A stretch of 50,941 bases of DNA, from positions 1 through 50,941 of the forward strand of contig JANSLP010000246.1 in NCBI GenBank assembly GCA_029298735.1. The letters run 5' to 3'. A program made the translations under genes and the position numbers. This document shows positions 30,182 through 44,315 of the stretch, piece by piece. Every line of letters begins with the position of its first letter. Position 1 is the first letter of the stretch. Origin of the DNA: Ophiostoma sp. CBS 140.51 (taxonomy: Eukaryota > Ascomycota > Sordariomycetes > Ophiostomatales > Ophiostomataceae). The notes beneath the pieces were generated by a model. That model did not search any database and was not told where the DNA came from. It saw only the letters and a program-made list of their open reading frames with translations.

Positions 30182-31200
30182 CTTGGTGTGGGACTGTCTT
30201 GGGCGCGGAGGGCAAACCTCACTTTGTTCAAAAAGGGTTGGAAGATGCGCGCAGCGGGTAAGGGACGTGAAAGAGGGGCTCTTTTCTCTCTCTCAAAGTG
30301 AGAGGTGACCAGGGTATGAGTGAAAAGTCGTGATAAAAATGAGAGAAGAGAGAAAAAGAGAAGAGAACACAAAAAACGGTGAACACGGAAGAAGACCGAG
30401 GTCTTCAACCAGTTCATGCCCGTGGACCCATGGACCAGACAGGGTCAAGGAAAACGAAGGAAAGGTGCTGCGAACTTGACAGTTGAATCCCGTGAGCACC
30501 AGGATCTGTTTTTCTCTCTTCTTTTGATTTTCTCAGAGACCCATCCCATGGCCCCATCATGTCTCCATCCCACGATGTCCAATGCACGTTCAGATACACT
30601 ACTATCGTCGTGGTTTTCTTCATAAATCTCTGTGATGTTCATGATAAACACTACTCCGTCATTTGCATCTGATTGTACATCGCATCTCTCTGTACATCTG
30701 TACATCTTTGCACATCTTCCCCAGCTGTTGGATTGTTCTCCAAACAAAACAATCTCTCGTCCCAGTGCGGATGTGCCGCTCGCCGATCCTCGACCGAACA
30801 GGAACCAAAAGCCTCACAAAAAAGGGCTCAAAAAACAGAAGGAAGACAGACAGACACTTGCGGGAGAGAAGCTGCGGGAGAGGGAGATGGACAGTCTTTC
30901 ATTTCTGGGCGACTCCGCCCCTCTGGGACCTCTGGGCACCACTTTCTTGCCCACAGACACCCACAGACAAACTCCAGACAGACCACTGGCTCCGGTACTT
31001 GGGACGATCAGTTGCCTCTAACAGACGAGAGGGCCCCAAAGAGAAAGGGCTCCTTCCCCTCCGAAACAGACGCGGTCCTGTGCATCGGAGTCCGATAGAC
31101 GAGAAAATAGGGGGCTCGAGGGGGGTAGCCTTCGTGTTGGGGGTGTAGGGGGTGGATTTGATTTTCGGGGGCCACCAGCCAGTCCAGTCCAGCAACGGAG

Positions 31201-34200
31201 GAAAAGGAGAACAAAATATGGGGAAGGGCCTGGCTAACAAGAAACCTTAGCTCTCAGCAAGCCAAGGGGATAACGGCAAAAGGAGAAAGGGGATAAGATC
31301 TTGTTCGGAAGGTTTTTTTCTGGAGTGTCCCCCAAAATCCCAAGAAAAGTGAACTCGAAACAAGAGTGACGACGATCTGAAGAAAGGGGCAAGCAAAAAA
31401 GGGAAAAGGGGATGGACCTTCCAAAAGAGGGAGGTAGACGGGCTTTCACCCCGTCTTGGGACAAAACTCTCCGTGTAAGTCCAAAAAAGAAGTTGGTGAA
31501 GACAATCAGATAACAAACGATGTCGACATCACATCACATGCAGCAGCGGTCAACATGTTGAAGACATTGGTCTGTACTGTGTATGAGCACATTTCTTGCG
31601 TCTTTTTCTTTGATGCCTGCATTCTGTCGAAGCACGTTTTCTTTCGACTGACACTTTCTCCATTTCTTTCTTCGTTCAATTCGCCCCTGCCCTGGTCTTC
31701 CATTGCGGCTCGGCATTTCTTTTCTCATTCAATTTCTTTGAATGTCTGAGAGCGAGAGAGAGCCTCGAACGGTATTTTCCGTGCGTTCGTTCGTGCGGTT
31801 CGTCCTTTCGTGCTTTCGCCCTGTCGTCTCCTCGCCCTTATTCGCTGTAACTTGTCACTGTCGCCTTCCCGCTTTGACGGCCCAGTTTTTGGTCCCAGGT
31901 CCAGTCAATTCGCAAGTCTATCCACAAAACAACCGCGGCTCTTAGATAACGGCTGTTCCTCGCTAGTTTTGCTATTTCGAGACAACCAGATAACAAAGAG
32001 AGAAGGAAACGAAGATTGAAGACTACAAAGAAAGAATGATTTGATATCGAAGGAGATGTCCGGAGAAATGCATTCAGAACGTGAAGAAGCTTCACCACGA
32101 GGTCAAGCTTTAACATTAGCTCGGATTGAAGATCTATCAAATAGAGAAGATTCTACAGAGATTGTAGATGATGTTCATTTTTTTATGGAGAAAAAGCGAC
32201 ATTACAAAAATCACCAAAAAATGCCATAAAACAGAAATAAATATCGAATAAAATGTCGGATAAAATCAACAACGCTAAATAAAGAAGAATAAAAATTGAA
32301 CGAGAGAGAAATACAACGAGAAAAAAACCCAAAGTAAACGGCCCGTCTACATTGACTTAGGCTATTAGAATTCACCTGCTATCAAGCTACTCTTTGTTTT
32401 CATGATGTCTGGACACGTCAAAGCAAATTCAATCACATCACGTTTTCTCGTTCAGTGTGTTGAACTGCCCTTGTTCAATACCCCTGTCACCATCCCCACC
32501 ATTGCCGATGGTGGTCGGCGACCTGAAGACAGGCAGAGGACCAGACAAAATGACAAGAGACAAAAGAAAGTGACTGAGATGAAGAAGAAAAAGGGCCAAA
32601 GGACAAAAGGGCAAAGAACGTGCATCCACACTGCGGTTCAGGGGTTTTCTGGGAGTCGCCTTCAAGCCTCTGACGCAAGTCCGCCACCACCACAATGGAG
32701 CAAAACCAACAAGGACACCAACAAACACACCAGCGCGGGAGCAAGGGGTCGAAGCCGGGCAGTCAGCACCAAGAGTTTGAGAAAACGGAAAACATACGGA
32801 AAAGTGAACAGAATCACCCAAAAGAGTTATCCGCAGGTCAGTCCTGGTCAGTCCTGGACTTGAGTCCTCCTTGTTCGTCTTGTTCTTGTCTTCTTTTGTG
32901 CAAGTGTATTACCACCCCTGTGCTGCACAACTGCCAGAACGGCCACTAAAACAGAGACTATGTCCGTTTTGGGACACACGTCTCTCCAAGGAAGAGCTCC
33001 TCCTCACCCTCCATCAGCACTCCATGTCGTCTTCTGGTGTCCTTCAGGTTTGTCCGCCTTGTTTTTGGTCACCTTTCACAGTGTGTGTCGTCGCTCTTCT
33101 CCCAATCATCATTGTTGTTCACTTTGCCTCCACCCCTCACCAATTAAAACGGGGCCCGCCTTGGATGGTTGAAAGCTGGTGTTCAACTGGCGTTTACTAA
33201 CAGCTGGTCCTGCGCGGTCCAGCGAGAAAACTGACGCCAGAGGGACACCAAAAAGGGAGCCAACGACGCCAGACGGAGCCGGGGCGCGGCGCAGCAGCCC
33301 CAAGCTCCAGTCCAGGTGCAAGGTCTACAGCATTTTCCAAGGTTTCAAGGCAGAGAAACAATTCGACGACGTCGACTTTCTCCTCTTTGCTTTCCTTCGT
33401 CTCCAACAGGCTGGACCGCTTTGGATATTTTGGAGAAGGATTTGGACAAAAACTTCATGTGATCCCGCAAACAATCAAAAAGTTGGCCACTGGCGGGGCC
33501 GTGCTTCTATCTGACAGAGATAACGAGGGAGCAGGCATGCGATGTCCTCGGCCAGCATATGACAGACGTGAGGCGCAGAGGAGAGGGAAACGGCATCGTA
33601 GACGACACAACACGGAGCTCGGAGTGGGCTCCGTCTTTTTTGTCTTTTGCATTCTCCCTTATTCTCCTGTTCCAATGCGCCGCTGCAATCGATGATGACA
33701 AGACTACGGGGAGGTGGACTGCAAATGCAACAAAATTACTAGAACCACCCAAATACAACGACACACAGGGAACACAAAAACGTCAATTCGTAAAAGTGGC
33801 GGTAGACAGCACTGGACAGCAACTGACACAAGGGCTGGTATGCCACGGCATGCATGGACGTTGATGTCGTCGGTCGCACCTTCTCTCCTTCTGTCGGACA
33901 AGAGCTCCTGTTCTTTCCCTTTCTGGACATTGACTTTGGCGTTGCGGACTGTCCCTCTCTGGCCCCATCGTGCCTTCCTCTCCAAGCCATCAAGCCCAAG
34001 GAATCCCACTGCTCCTTCCTTCCCTTTGCGCTCCTTCTCTTCACGACCCCTGCCGTTCCCGCCCTGTCCTTCCCGGTCCGCCTCTTGCTCCCCAAGGCTA
34101 GCCTTGCGCGCAGCCGCCGCTAGTCTTTGAGCCAAAAGACACCAAAGACACAACGTCGGCGAGGCCACCAAGGCCACCAAGGAATTCCAAATTAAAAAAT

Positions 34201-37100
34201 ACACTTTAATGTTCGGTTCGACAAAGACGACAAACTGCTAGAATTTGAAAGATTGCGTGATTGAACGTGACCCAGATTAGACCGTCTTTCCATCTTCTGC
34301 CTATTATCTTTTCTCTGGGGCCTCTTCCGGCGCAAATTAATACTGGACCTTGTTGAGCTTGTTTTCTGTTTCTTGTTTTTTTTACGTCGTCCTGGCCTCC
34401 CGTGACCCCCATTCAGTCCACCATCTCTCAGTGGCGAACCCTGCTCACAGTAAATTATGGCATGCTCCCCCAGACCGGACCAACCAGAATCTCAAAGAAA
34501 TCCCAAATCATACCAAATTCCCAAATTTGAATGACCTGAAACATCTCCACTTTCCACTTTGGTGGGCTCTTGGGCTGGCCCGGGCTTGTCAGAGCTGCTG
34601 TTAGCACTCTGGCACTCTAGGCACTGTTAATGCAGGGCAAATCTTAAATTGGCCCCCGTCCAACGATTGCCATAACAAACGTGTTAAGATACCACCCTCA
34701 CTGGAAAGCTGCAAGCTGCCCACCATTGTGCCAACCATTGGAATGCCCTGACCCCAAAGTACTGCCGAAATAGAGACGAAAGACAATGACACGGTGCCTT
34801 TTTTGATGTCTTTGATGTGCTTTGCATGTCTCTGATTTGACGTGTCTTGATGTGCTTGATGTGCATTGATGTGATAGGATTGTCTTGGACTGGCATGCTG
34901 GGATGAACGGTGTCAGTGTTAATTCGTCGTATGGTAGTGTCGATGGCCGATGGTCGACGGTGACAGGTCGAGTAACACTGGGATAGGGCAACAGCCAACA
35001 GACGTCCACCGATGAACGCCAATAGCGAACACCAATAACGAGCACCATGAACAAACACCAACCTCCAACAAAACGAACGTCAACGGGGAACTAACGGGGA
35101 GCAGCCGTTCATGCATGTCGCCGACTCGAAGAACAACAACTGCTGCACTTGCACACACAGTCACATGCATCTGTCAAACAAGAACCGACAAGAAAGGCGC
35201 GAGGAACCGTGAAAGCGCGCCAGACGCCAGACATTCGTGTCGTAAAGTCCTTAAAAGCATATGACCTTTGTTTATAAGGGAGACTACCAAAAAGCACTAC
35301 CAACAGCTAGACTGCCACTACGAGTCAACCGAAAGGTACGAAAGACACCAACAACACTGTGCTGGAAGGCCCCAAAAGTAAAATGAACTAGGCTGCATCG
35401 TTCCTGGGGGCAAATAACTGAAAGCAGAGAGAGAACCCCACAAGATGAAGAAGAATAAGAAAAGAAAAGCTCGAAAAAAGACAGCTGAAGGGTCCCCATT
35501 CTTTTTGATTCACCTACTTTATTTCCCCGAAATCTGGGAAGCGAACTTGACGGGCAAGGCGACGGCGTCGAAAGTGGAAAGCAAGTGTCGTTAAAGTCGT
35601 TAAAATAGGGTAAAAAAGAATTAAAAAAAGGGTCGACGTCGACGGAGAATAAAGAGGGCAAATTTAACAAATCAAACAAATTGACCCGGGCGAGATTGAC
35701 AGCTCTGGGCGTACGTCGTTGCACTCACGTCCAACGTCTAACAAGATAGCACAACACAACACAACGTCTGTCAGTTCAACGTCAACCCAACCCAACGTCG
35801 TGCACAGCACCCACGCTACCGCATGTAAGGTTGACAGGCGAGGACGATCATCCAGAGCAGCACACAACTCGGTTTCGGCCTTTTGGTGGCTCCTTCCTTC
35901 AGTCTTGTTCAGTCCAGACTCCTCCACTTCCCAAGTGACGGCAGCTGGGAATGGGAATGACGATCACCGTCTAGTCCCCCCATCCATTGTGCAACTGTGA
36001 TTTCTTCCGCCAGTGGCCGATTGTTGAGATTGATTCCTTTGAATTTTTTTGGTCTCTTTTTGTTTATGTTGTTTTGTAGGTGGAGGTTGAGGCTGTTCTG
36101 AACACTCTGAACATCCACATCAGAAATGACACTGACGCACTGCATTTGACGGAACAGATTCAGACTCGCAGGATCACATCCGGCGGCCGTTGGCTTTCAG
36201 TTATCCTCCTTTAACAAGACAGGCCTGTCAATAACAGCACGTTACGTGCACAATGCCTCTCTCACCCACCTCATCCACCTCCACCAAAACGCACAGAACA
36301 CACACTGGACTGTGGTCTGCGGAAGGTGGACGCGGCGCGTCGGCAGCCCGTGCTGGCGTCTTTTTCGTGCTGGCTTGTGCTTTGGCAAAGCCCTGCATAA
36401 AATTCAAAAATAGTGTAAATTGCAGACTGCTCCTGACTGCCTCCCCCAGTCGTCCTGGCCGTTGATATCACGAGCACATTAATTTTCAAGGACGGACAGA
36501 CCTGGCCGAACCCCACGCACCAATGACTGCCAATGACCACCAAAAAGAAAGCAAAGACCACCAGAGCCCACTTTGTCGAGGACAATGGACCAACCAAAGC
36601 AGCGCGCATTTGAGGATGTTGAAAGAGAGCCCCAGTTGCAGCTCCACAATAGACGACAGGGGTGTGTCGCACCATCAGAGCAAGCTTACCCGCCCGATAC
36701 CACCGCGGAGAATGCCAGGGGGCGAGAGAGAGAAAGAAGGAAGAGTGGATTTAGTGGAGGTGGGCTTTTGGTGGGCTACAGTGGACAGAAGGAAGTGGAG
36801 GTTACAGTTGAGTTTGCGGACGACAGACGACGCCATTCCTTTTGAAGTTGTGCCTGGTTTTGTTGTTAGCGTACAAAAAGCAACGACACAGCAAGGAGAG
36901 CACACACCTAACAAGTGAACGTGAACAGTCGTTGACGGACGAGGATGCCGTCAAAAACTTATGACGGGAAGTGAATCAGACGAGAAAGATCCAGGAAGGA
37001 CACAGACGTTTTTTTTTTTTTCTTTCTTTTTTTTGTGTGTGCTGGAAATAAAATCAAACCACGAAGGAAATAGATATCACGGAATAAAGGCCGTAATATA
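31201..37100. other. Gene-free mosaic, 31.2-37.1 kb
   Basis: No supported gene. Short purine-rich (31250-31450, 32520-32830, 36700-36800) and pyrimidine-rich blocks (31560-31880, 32860-33150, 33870-34120) alternate. A T-rich run lies at 37009-37034. An AT-rich island at about 31970-32340 differs sharply from its flanks and is listed separately. Confidence 0.5.
31970..32340. other. AT-rich island with a small open frame
   Basis: The base composition shifts abruptly: only 16 of the 60 bases at 32221-32280 are G or C. Inside lies a 57-codon frame from ATG 32056 to TAA 32229 on the plus strand, encoding a charged, non-repetitive peptide (for example LTLARIEDLSNREDSTEIV). Its AT-ending codons are unlike the five genes of the window. 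It may be a remnant of a transferred or mobile sequence. I do not recognise the peptide, and it may be non-coding. Confidence 0.3.
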
Positions 37101-40100
37101 AGACGGTTTACAGTTCACACCCACCCCCGGTTGACGACAACAGAGTTATTTGGTGGGAAAGGGGAGAAGGAGGAAAATAGAAAAGTCCCTGTATGTACGA
37201 AATAGCCCAAAGAAATCTTCCGCAGCCCGGTAAGACAAAGTGGACGACAGTATTCCTCCGGGAGTCAAGGGAAGGAGTAAAAGGAGAAAAAATGGCAAGG
37301 GAAATGGAGTAAAAAAAGGACAGAAATAACTTCAAGCAAGGGTCGTGAAGGGAATGAGGAAACAAAAGAAAGCAAAATTGTTGACAATGAGATACGTCGT
37401 AAACCCGTAACATTTACCCATTTCCATCATATCCATCTTGCATAGCCGTGTTGCCTTTCTCTTGGTTTTCCCTTGCCTACCCTCAACTTCCGCCTCAACA
37501 TCAGTCTAGTCAAGGATTGGGGTCATTGGGGTCTGTCTTTTTTTATGATTGCGAGCAAAGTGGGAAAGTTTTGAAATTACGTCTTTGTCCGGCACAAATG
37601 AAATGAGGCTTCCAAGAAAAAAAGCGTCGACGTCAAGAGGGAAACAAAAAAAAGCGAAGAAACGAAACAAAATAACGTTCAACTCGGGGACTCCGTGCGT
37701 TGTTTCGAGTTTCCCGCAACGGCCATCTTGTGCCTTGTGCTGTGCATGAGGTGGCTCTGTAACCTGGAGAGGTCCCATTGAGGTCCATTTGAGCCCCCAT
37801 TGTGCCCCCCTTTTACGATGAGACGAAGACAGACGGACATCTGCCGCCTGCTCAACACGGTCAAGTCTCGTTGTGAGAATCCACTGTCTGTGAGTGTTTT
37901 CGACACTCTCCCGAGATAAATCCACTCACATCAACGGCCGGCAAGGTCAAGATTGTGAAAATGACAAGAATGACAAGATGGCAGCGAGATGAAGAGAGAC
38001 GAGCCCCAAGATGGAGAGACTGGGATTATTTCGGTGAGTTTTGCAGGGATGCGATGCATCCTTCATACGAGAGAAGGCGACTGCGGGTGAGCCGACAGAC
38101 ATCTCACAGCAGCCATCTGTTCTTTCTCTCACTCTCTGTGTCTGTTTGAAGGCGATCTTTTGCCGAGATGGGCGGGCCTGTCTTGCCCATCTCTCATCTT
38201 CCCTTTCCCTTGGACTCCCCTTGTCTTTCTGATCTGGCTGTTGCCCGCCCTCGCCGCGATCCGCCTTTTCCTCTTTCTGCTTTTTTGGTTGTTTACTTTT
38301 GCTGGGCTGGTGGTGGGTTGGGCTCTTCATTTCTCTTTTGGGCATTCATGGGCCTGGCCGGCTTGGCTCTTCTGGCTTACCTTTTGCTGTTCGGTTGCTT
38401 TCCTTCGCTCCCGCCCCCAAGATTGTCAAAGATTTGTCCTTTCTTAGCGGATTGTCTCTTGTTTTCCCTGTCTCGTCTCTCGCCAACCAGTACCGACAGC
38501 CTTGGATCTGCCCTCCCTCCTCTTCACCCCCATGTCCCATGTCCGCATCCCAGCCCACCCCCAGTTCCCAGCTCTCCAGCCTTCTGGGTCACGTTCTTTT
38601 TTTTGTGAGGTCAGTTCTTTTTTTCTGCTGTTTGCTGTCAAAAAAGTTAAATTAGAGCGAAGAAGAGCCGTTCCCTCCCCCCTCCAAGTGACTCCAAGTG
38701 GCCCCAAGTGCCCTAAGAAAGCACCCCCATTGGACTTTGACGCGCAGATGGTCGCCGACGACTAACAAGAGAAAAGCTTGGCTTCCTGTGCCCACTGGGC
38801 AAAATAGTGCCAATGTTGACTATCATCAAGTAAACAAAGCGTAGGGCCTTGCAGGGTCCAAACAGGGCACGAGAAATGAGGTGACCACATCGTTTAAACG
38901 CAAAGACGAAAAAGACGAAAAAGAGAAGGAACAAATTATCTCGAAGCCTTTACAACTAAAGCCAGACATCCGACCACGAAAAGGCCCGGATGCACGGATA
39001 CTAAGGCAAAAAAGACGTTGCTATCACAGCCGAGCGCCTCTTGACTCTGTTTTGGGAAGTAAGGAAAGTCATGAGATTGAGAGTTGACTACAACTTTGAC
39101 TTCAAGTCTTATCGGTTTACTAATTTTTGGTAGTTAACTCATTTGATTTATCTCTTCCTATTTTCTTTTTCTTTTGCTCGGCCGTTCTTCTTTTCCTTTT
39201 CTGATGTCTTGGGTTGTTGACTTTTGAATTTGAATTCTCCGACCCCAACAAACAACCGTCGTAAAGTTTGATAAAGTTTGGGGGTCACAAAGAAGCGCCG
39301 AGATGAAAATGCAAGAAACGAAATGTGATGAAAGTTAACTGACCGAGAAGACGGGAGAAACGGGAAACAAAAGAAAGCCTCTCTTTTCTTTTTCAAGGGT
39401 TTTCTTGGGTGCTCAAAGATGGTGACGACATAGCTTGGACCCAACAAATCAGATTGCTGGCTCTCAAACCCTGCGTGTCTTGCACTGTTTTTCTGCACTT
39501 TTGTTCTTTTCTTTCGGGCTGTACCTTTTCAGCTGCTGCCACCACAACAACAGACGGCAGCCGACAGCCAACAGCTAACATACAACTTACAGAAAGATGC
39601 ACCACCAAAGAAACCAAGATGAATGCTGATCCAAGGCTGGCACCGGGATGCTTGAGCTTATGCTTGCGTTTGGATGTACAGATTTACAGGTACCAACAGC
39701 AACCAGTATTTGTGCCTCACCCTCGCACAACACGCAGGGTACGTTCGTTGCTTGCACGCGGGACGGGATACAGGGACAGGGTTTTCTGTCTTTACTTCTT
39801 CGTCAGAAAAGACCGGGTTTCTGTACATGCACCAACATAATCCCATGCGTTTCCTGCAGGCTGCATGGAGAGTGCATTTTGTACTCCATACATACTCTGT
39901 CGTGTATGTACTCTCTTGATGTAGGGCGGCAGTCCAATGACGGCTGAGAAGGGATCGAAGGATCTCGTTCCCTTTGTTCGCATCCTGTTGCTTCCTTTTG
40001 CCCCCGACTTTTTTACTTTGCATGATATTTAATTCCTTTTTTGCTTCGCTTTCCCTGGCCCTGTATCCCTTCTTCCTCACAACTGACCACTCACAGCCCA

Positions 40101-43000
40101 TACAGCCCATCGGGGCCAGCTCCGGCCTCCGCCACAGGAGGAACCTTTTCTTTTTCTCTGCCGTCCCTGGTGCAGACAAGATTGAATGCAATTCACAAAA
40201 ATTCGATCCCAAACCCAATTGTCCTTGTCATTGTGCATGCTGGGTGCCATGCGTGCCTTCGTTCGAATCTAATCAATTCCGTCACCACATTGGCCACCGC
40301 ACGACGGGGTATTGGTACTCCGAAAACGAATTCACAATTACTCCGATTATGTGGAGTGTGCACGTAAAGATGTGTAAAATGTACACAAAATAAATACAAA
40401 CTCTTCACTCAAATGTATTCAACATTTATTCAACCGCTTTCTCATATTTGCCTTTGCCGTTCTTCGCGGTCGCGCGTCGTTGAATTTTCTTTTCTTTTCG
40501 GTATCTCTGTTCTCCAACGTCACATTGATCTTTTCTTTTCTGTCTTTTAATCCTCTTTTTCTCCTCCGCTAAGTCCCCTCGGCAGAGGATGTCGTGCGCA
40601 CAAACCCGCTGATCGTTTCCCGTGTTGGCACAGATGATGGCCCTGTCGCTCTCCCTCCCGTGTCGCTCCTCTCCCTTTTGAAGTTCTCCCTTTTTTGGTG
40701 GGCAACCTTCTGGTAACCTTCTGCTTTCTTTTTCTGCGTTTAGCGGTCTCCAGTTCCCTGATAACCCGGCGGCCAGCCTTCGAAGCGGCCTGACGCTACT
40801 GCAGCCTACTGCTGGGACAAGAGCAGGCGAGAGTTGACAGACAGAGAAGACTCAGAGACTGAACTGAACTGCCAAAGACACCCCCTGTCGCCAATCAAAC
40901 ATAGCGGCCAGAGTGGACCGCTGGCAGTGAGGCAGGGAGGCAAAGAGTGAAGAGGAGAGAAAGCAAAGTCTCTTTTTCTTTCTCAAAAAGATGGGGGTGT
41001 GGGACTGTTGACCGACAGGGGTGTGCTCAAGACAGAGGAGGGCGATGAGGGTTCTGAGGAGAGTTTGCAGCGACGACAAGACCAAAGACGAGAGAAAACG
41101 ACCCATTACGTCGACAGGCAGAGGGGACGAAGCAAGTGCGCCATTGGCTGGATTTTTGGGTCTGGTCTCTGGGATGGCCAGAACCAGAACCCTGGTCGTC
41201 GTTAAGGGAGGTGGATGAGAACGAAAAGGACGAAAAGGTGGTGGACCTTTTCCTGCCCTCTGCTTCGTCAACTTCAGTTCAGGCCTGTTCACAGCTATTT
41301 TCTCAATGTCCATCTCAAGGATTGCGGCGGATGGCGGAGCGGATGGGCAGGGAGCGAGGATGGCGTACGTTGCAGGCAAAGTAGGGCAAAAACAGGAGAC
41401 TGGCAGGGTGCATCTGACGCGGAAGGAGGGCATACCAGGGCACACAAGCCAGCAGTGCAAGGATGTCGACATGGGTAACAAAAGATGGGAATTATCGGAT
41501 TCCCATGGAGGGTTACTTCGTGACTTGCCTTTTGTTGTGGTCCCTTTGCCACAGCCCAGGGCCAACAAGAGTCTTGGAGTTCCTCTAAAACCTCCATGTT
41601 CACCGCAACGCTGTAAACGGTCTAGAGCCGCTGGAGATGGACCGCTTTCCCATCTGAAGCAGCCCTCTCTGACGAGGAGTGTTCACTGAAACACAGCACT
41701 GAGAGGAGCCGAGAGGGTCCCAGAGAAACCCAAACAGCCCAAGACGACAAAGGCGGTTAGCATCAGTTGGCCAGCTGCCGGGACTTGGACCTTGGCCCTG
41801 GGGCAGAAAGGGCAGATGAAATAGATGAAAATATGGAAAATGGAGCCTGAACAGGGCCTAACAGGCTGTAAGACAGGGCCAAAAAAGGCGGAGGAGATTA
41901 CAACGGCGGTGTCTCGGCCGCACTTTCGAACTTTCTTTTTTTCTTTTCTTTTTTCTTTTTACGTTGTCTTGCACTTTGACGTGGGTGTGAGGCCTGTGAT
42001 GGCCTTTTCATCACATCAGCATTTTTGTCGACGGCCAGCCTCGGCCAGCCTCCTTTCCTCCACATTATTGGACTTCCTTCGTACCTCTCCGCCCCGTTTC
42101 TACTGTCAAAAAGCAGAGGAGCCTTTTCACGAAAAGCCGAAGGCAAAACCAAACAAGCAAGACAACAAATGAAGAGGAAAAAGAAAAGAAATCTCCTAGT
42201 TTACATTCCAGATGCAACGACGGCACTTTTGCCTGCCACAAAGCACAAGCAGAAGCAGAAAGCCTTTCCGGCTTTACAGTACTTGCACTTTTTTGAGCTT
42301 GCATCTTCACTCATATTTCCTTTTCCCTGAATCCTTTATCCCGAACGACCGGTTGTTGATTTTGGTTGGTGCTTTCTTTTGTTTCCATCTGTGCTCTCGT
42401 TCCCATGTCAATGTTTGCAGTTCCATTTTCCATTTTCCACTCAGTACCTTGCACCAATTTTGTTTCTATGTCTCCCGTTTCCGTTTCCACTTGTTGTCTC
42501 TTTCTTTATCCTCGGCGAATACGACATCTCCCCAGCCGCCCAGTGACAATAACCGCAACCTCAACCCCCCAGTAACCCGGCTGGCTGCCAGGGTATGTCG
42601 ACCGTCTGTTGGCATCTTATATCAAAATTATCAAGTCAACAAAACTAAGTCAACGAAAAACCAAGATGACGTCCACGGAAAAATATACGATGCAAGCACC
42701 GAAAGAAGAGCGGTCGAAAAGCCGACTATAATTTTATTCCATCACACTCTTTTGCCCTCTTTCTCTCCTTCACAACGCCCTCACATCACCTCTCTCCATC
42801 CCTCACTCACCAGACTCCGCTACCGTCACTTTCTTTGTCGATGCTTATTTTAAATTATGTGCCTGGTGGGCAGTCTGGTGATGCATATGTCAACTAACGT
42901 CTAAGGACTCCATCATCCGTCATCGCTCACTCCGTGTCTGCATCCTTCTTTCCCTCCTCTTCTGCTCCTCTTCTTCCCTCAGCAGACGGTGTAGTCTCCA
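37101..43000. other. Gene-free mosaic, 37.1-43.0 kb
   Basis: No supported gene. Plus-strand pyrimidine-rich blocks lie at about 38100-38640, 40000-40760, 41930-42560 and 42730-43000, and purine-rich blocks at 37150-37400 and 40830-41260. Such blocks resemble the leaders of fungal transcripts, but no coding sequence follows them. Frames such as plus 42212-42853 encode low-complexity sequence only. Confidence 0.5.
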
Positions 43001-44291
43001 TCCTGCCAAACCTCTCAGACCATCTTGTGTAATTACCCCATACTATCATCATCTTACTTGGTTCCTTTTATGCAACGGTTCAGGGGTAGAGGGCCTCTGT
43101 TTCTTCTTTTTCAAACTTGTATTTCACCTGTCAGAAGAATCGAAACAGCCTCTTCCGTCCCGCAGAGTACCACCCAAGGCCGTATATACTGTACTGTAGT
43201 ATCCCCGCTACGGCAATACCGGGTTTGATGTTTTGTAGCATTCATCTCGCTGTTTGGGGTCTAGTCTACTCCTGCGGACCTGTTTGTGGGATTTGTTGGC
43301 AGGCTATGTTGTTCGGACTAGCCGCCCTATGGGACTTCTGTAAGGGACAACAAGATGCCCAACTGGAAGACAACAATCAAAAAAGAATGATGCTGGGGCG
43401 TCGATGTATCGACTGTTCTCCCCAGTGCTCACCAAAAGGTTCAGATGAAAGAGAGACAGCGTTAAAGACGGTTCGAACTTCGTATGTGCCCTTTTGACGC
43501 AAGGGGGCGGACAAGCCGCGCAAAACGCCAACAACGCACAGCAAGACCATAAAAATCTTCCGAAAAGGCGGAAGCGAGTTTGATAGCGGTGGGCGGAGAA
43601 AGAGACGCACTAACAGGCAACAAAAAGAAAACTAACAAGCTAAGAAACTAAGTCAGAGACATCCTGCAGGACCAAAGACAGCGGCAGATTGTATGTACGG
43701 AGTATGTGTCGACGCACGCAATCCAACACAAAAAAACCTTGGAAGAAAGGGGTGTTGCTGTCAGTGTCAAAAAAGAACAAAATACCCCAAAGTCCAGGAA
43801 AGGGATTGCAATTCATACTGTTTTGATTGCTTGGTGGAAGGTGGTTATTTCCGCATTGTTTCGTTTCATTCCGCTGTAAACGGCCGATATCAGAATCAGA
43901 ATCAGACCCAAAATCTAGGCCATGGTCTTATTGATATGGAGAATACGACCAAGCATACTATATTCGTCCACTATATTGTGCCACAGAAAATGAAGGAGGA
44001 GAACAGCGAAAAGATCACAGTAGGATCACAAAAACCTCACAGTGATGCAATAACAAGAATTCAAAATGATTTTCTGTTGATCTGCAAAATAAAAGTGTCG
44101 ACGCCCGGACAGCAAGCCGAGAAGCCACCAAAAAGCCAATGCTTCAACGTCGGACCCCCGTGCACGATAGTCGCTGCGCCCAAGCTGCACCTCTTTTTGG
44201 ACTTTTGGGGGCGCCCACCCCAAAACGTTTATCCTCTTCCTCTCCAAGCCTAGAAACACGACTAGAAGCCCGGACCCCATCCGCCCTCCCG

Positions 44292-44315
44292 CAAATCGTA
44301 CCATCGTACGATTTG
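44292..44315. repeat. Perfect 10-bp hairpin with 4-base loop
   Basis: CAAATCGTAC (44292-44301) and GTACGATTTG (44306-44315) are exact reverse complements around the loop CATC. The stem could extend by one G-U pair in RNA. Confidence 0.75.

Larger units (their letters stand above)
27351..31200. other. Gene-free mosaic, 27.4-31.2 kb
   Basis: No supported gene. A plus-strand pyrimidine-rich block spans about 28330-28960, followed by purine-rich sequence at 28975-29290. Imperfect 21-base repeats beginning CAGGG lie near 28218-28277. The tract also holds a GGCTTTTT array, a palindrome cluster at 29780-29831 and a GT microsatellite. Open frames are short and show no G/C third-base preference. Confidence 0.5.

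Noticed and set aside
43693..44253. A 186-codon frame with clustered Cys residues on the plus strand
   Set aside because: A frame of this length is plausible by chance in 28 kb read in six frames. Codon use differs from all genes here and no domain is seen. It would deserve a BLASTP and transcript check before being called a gene.
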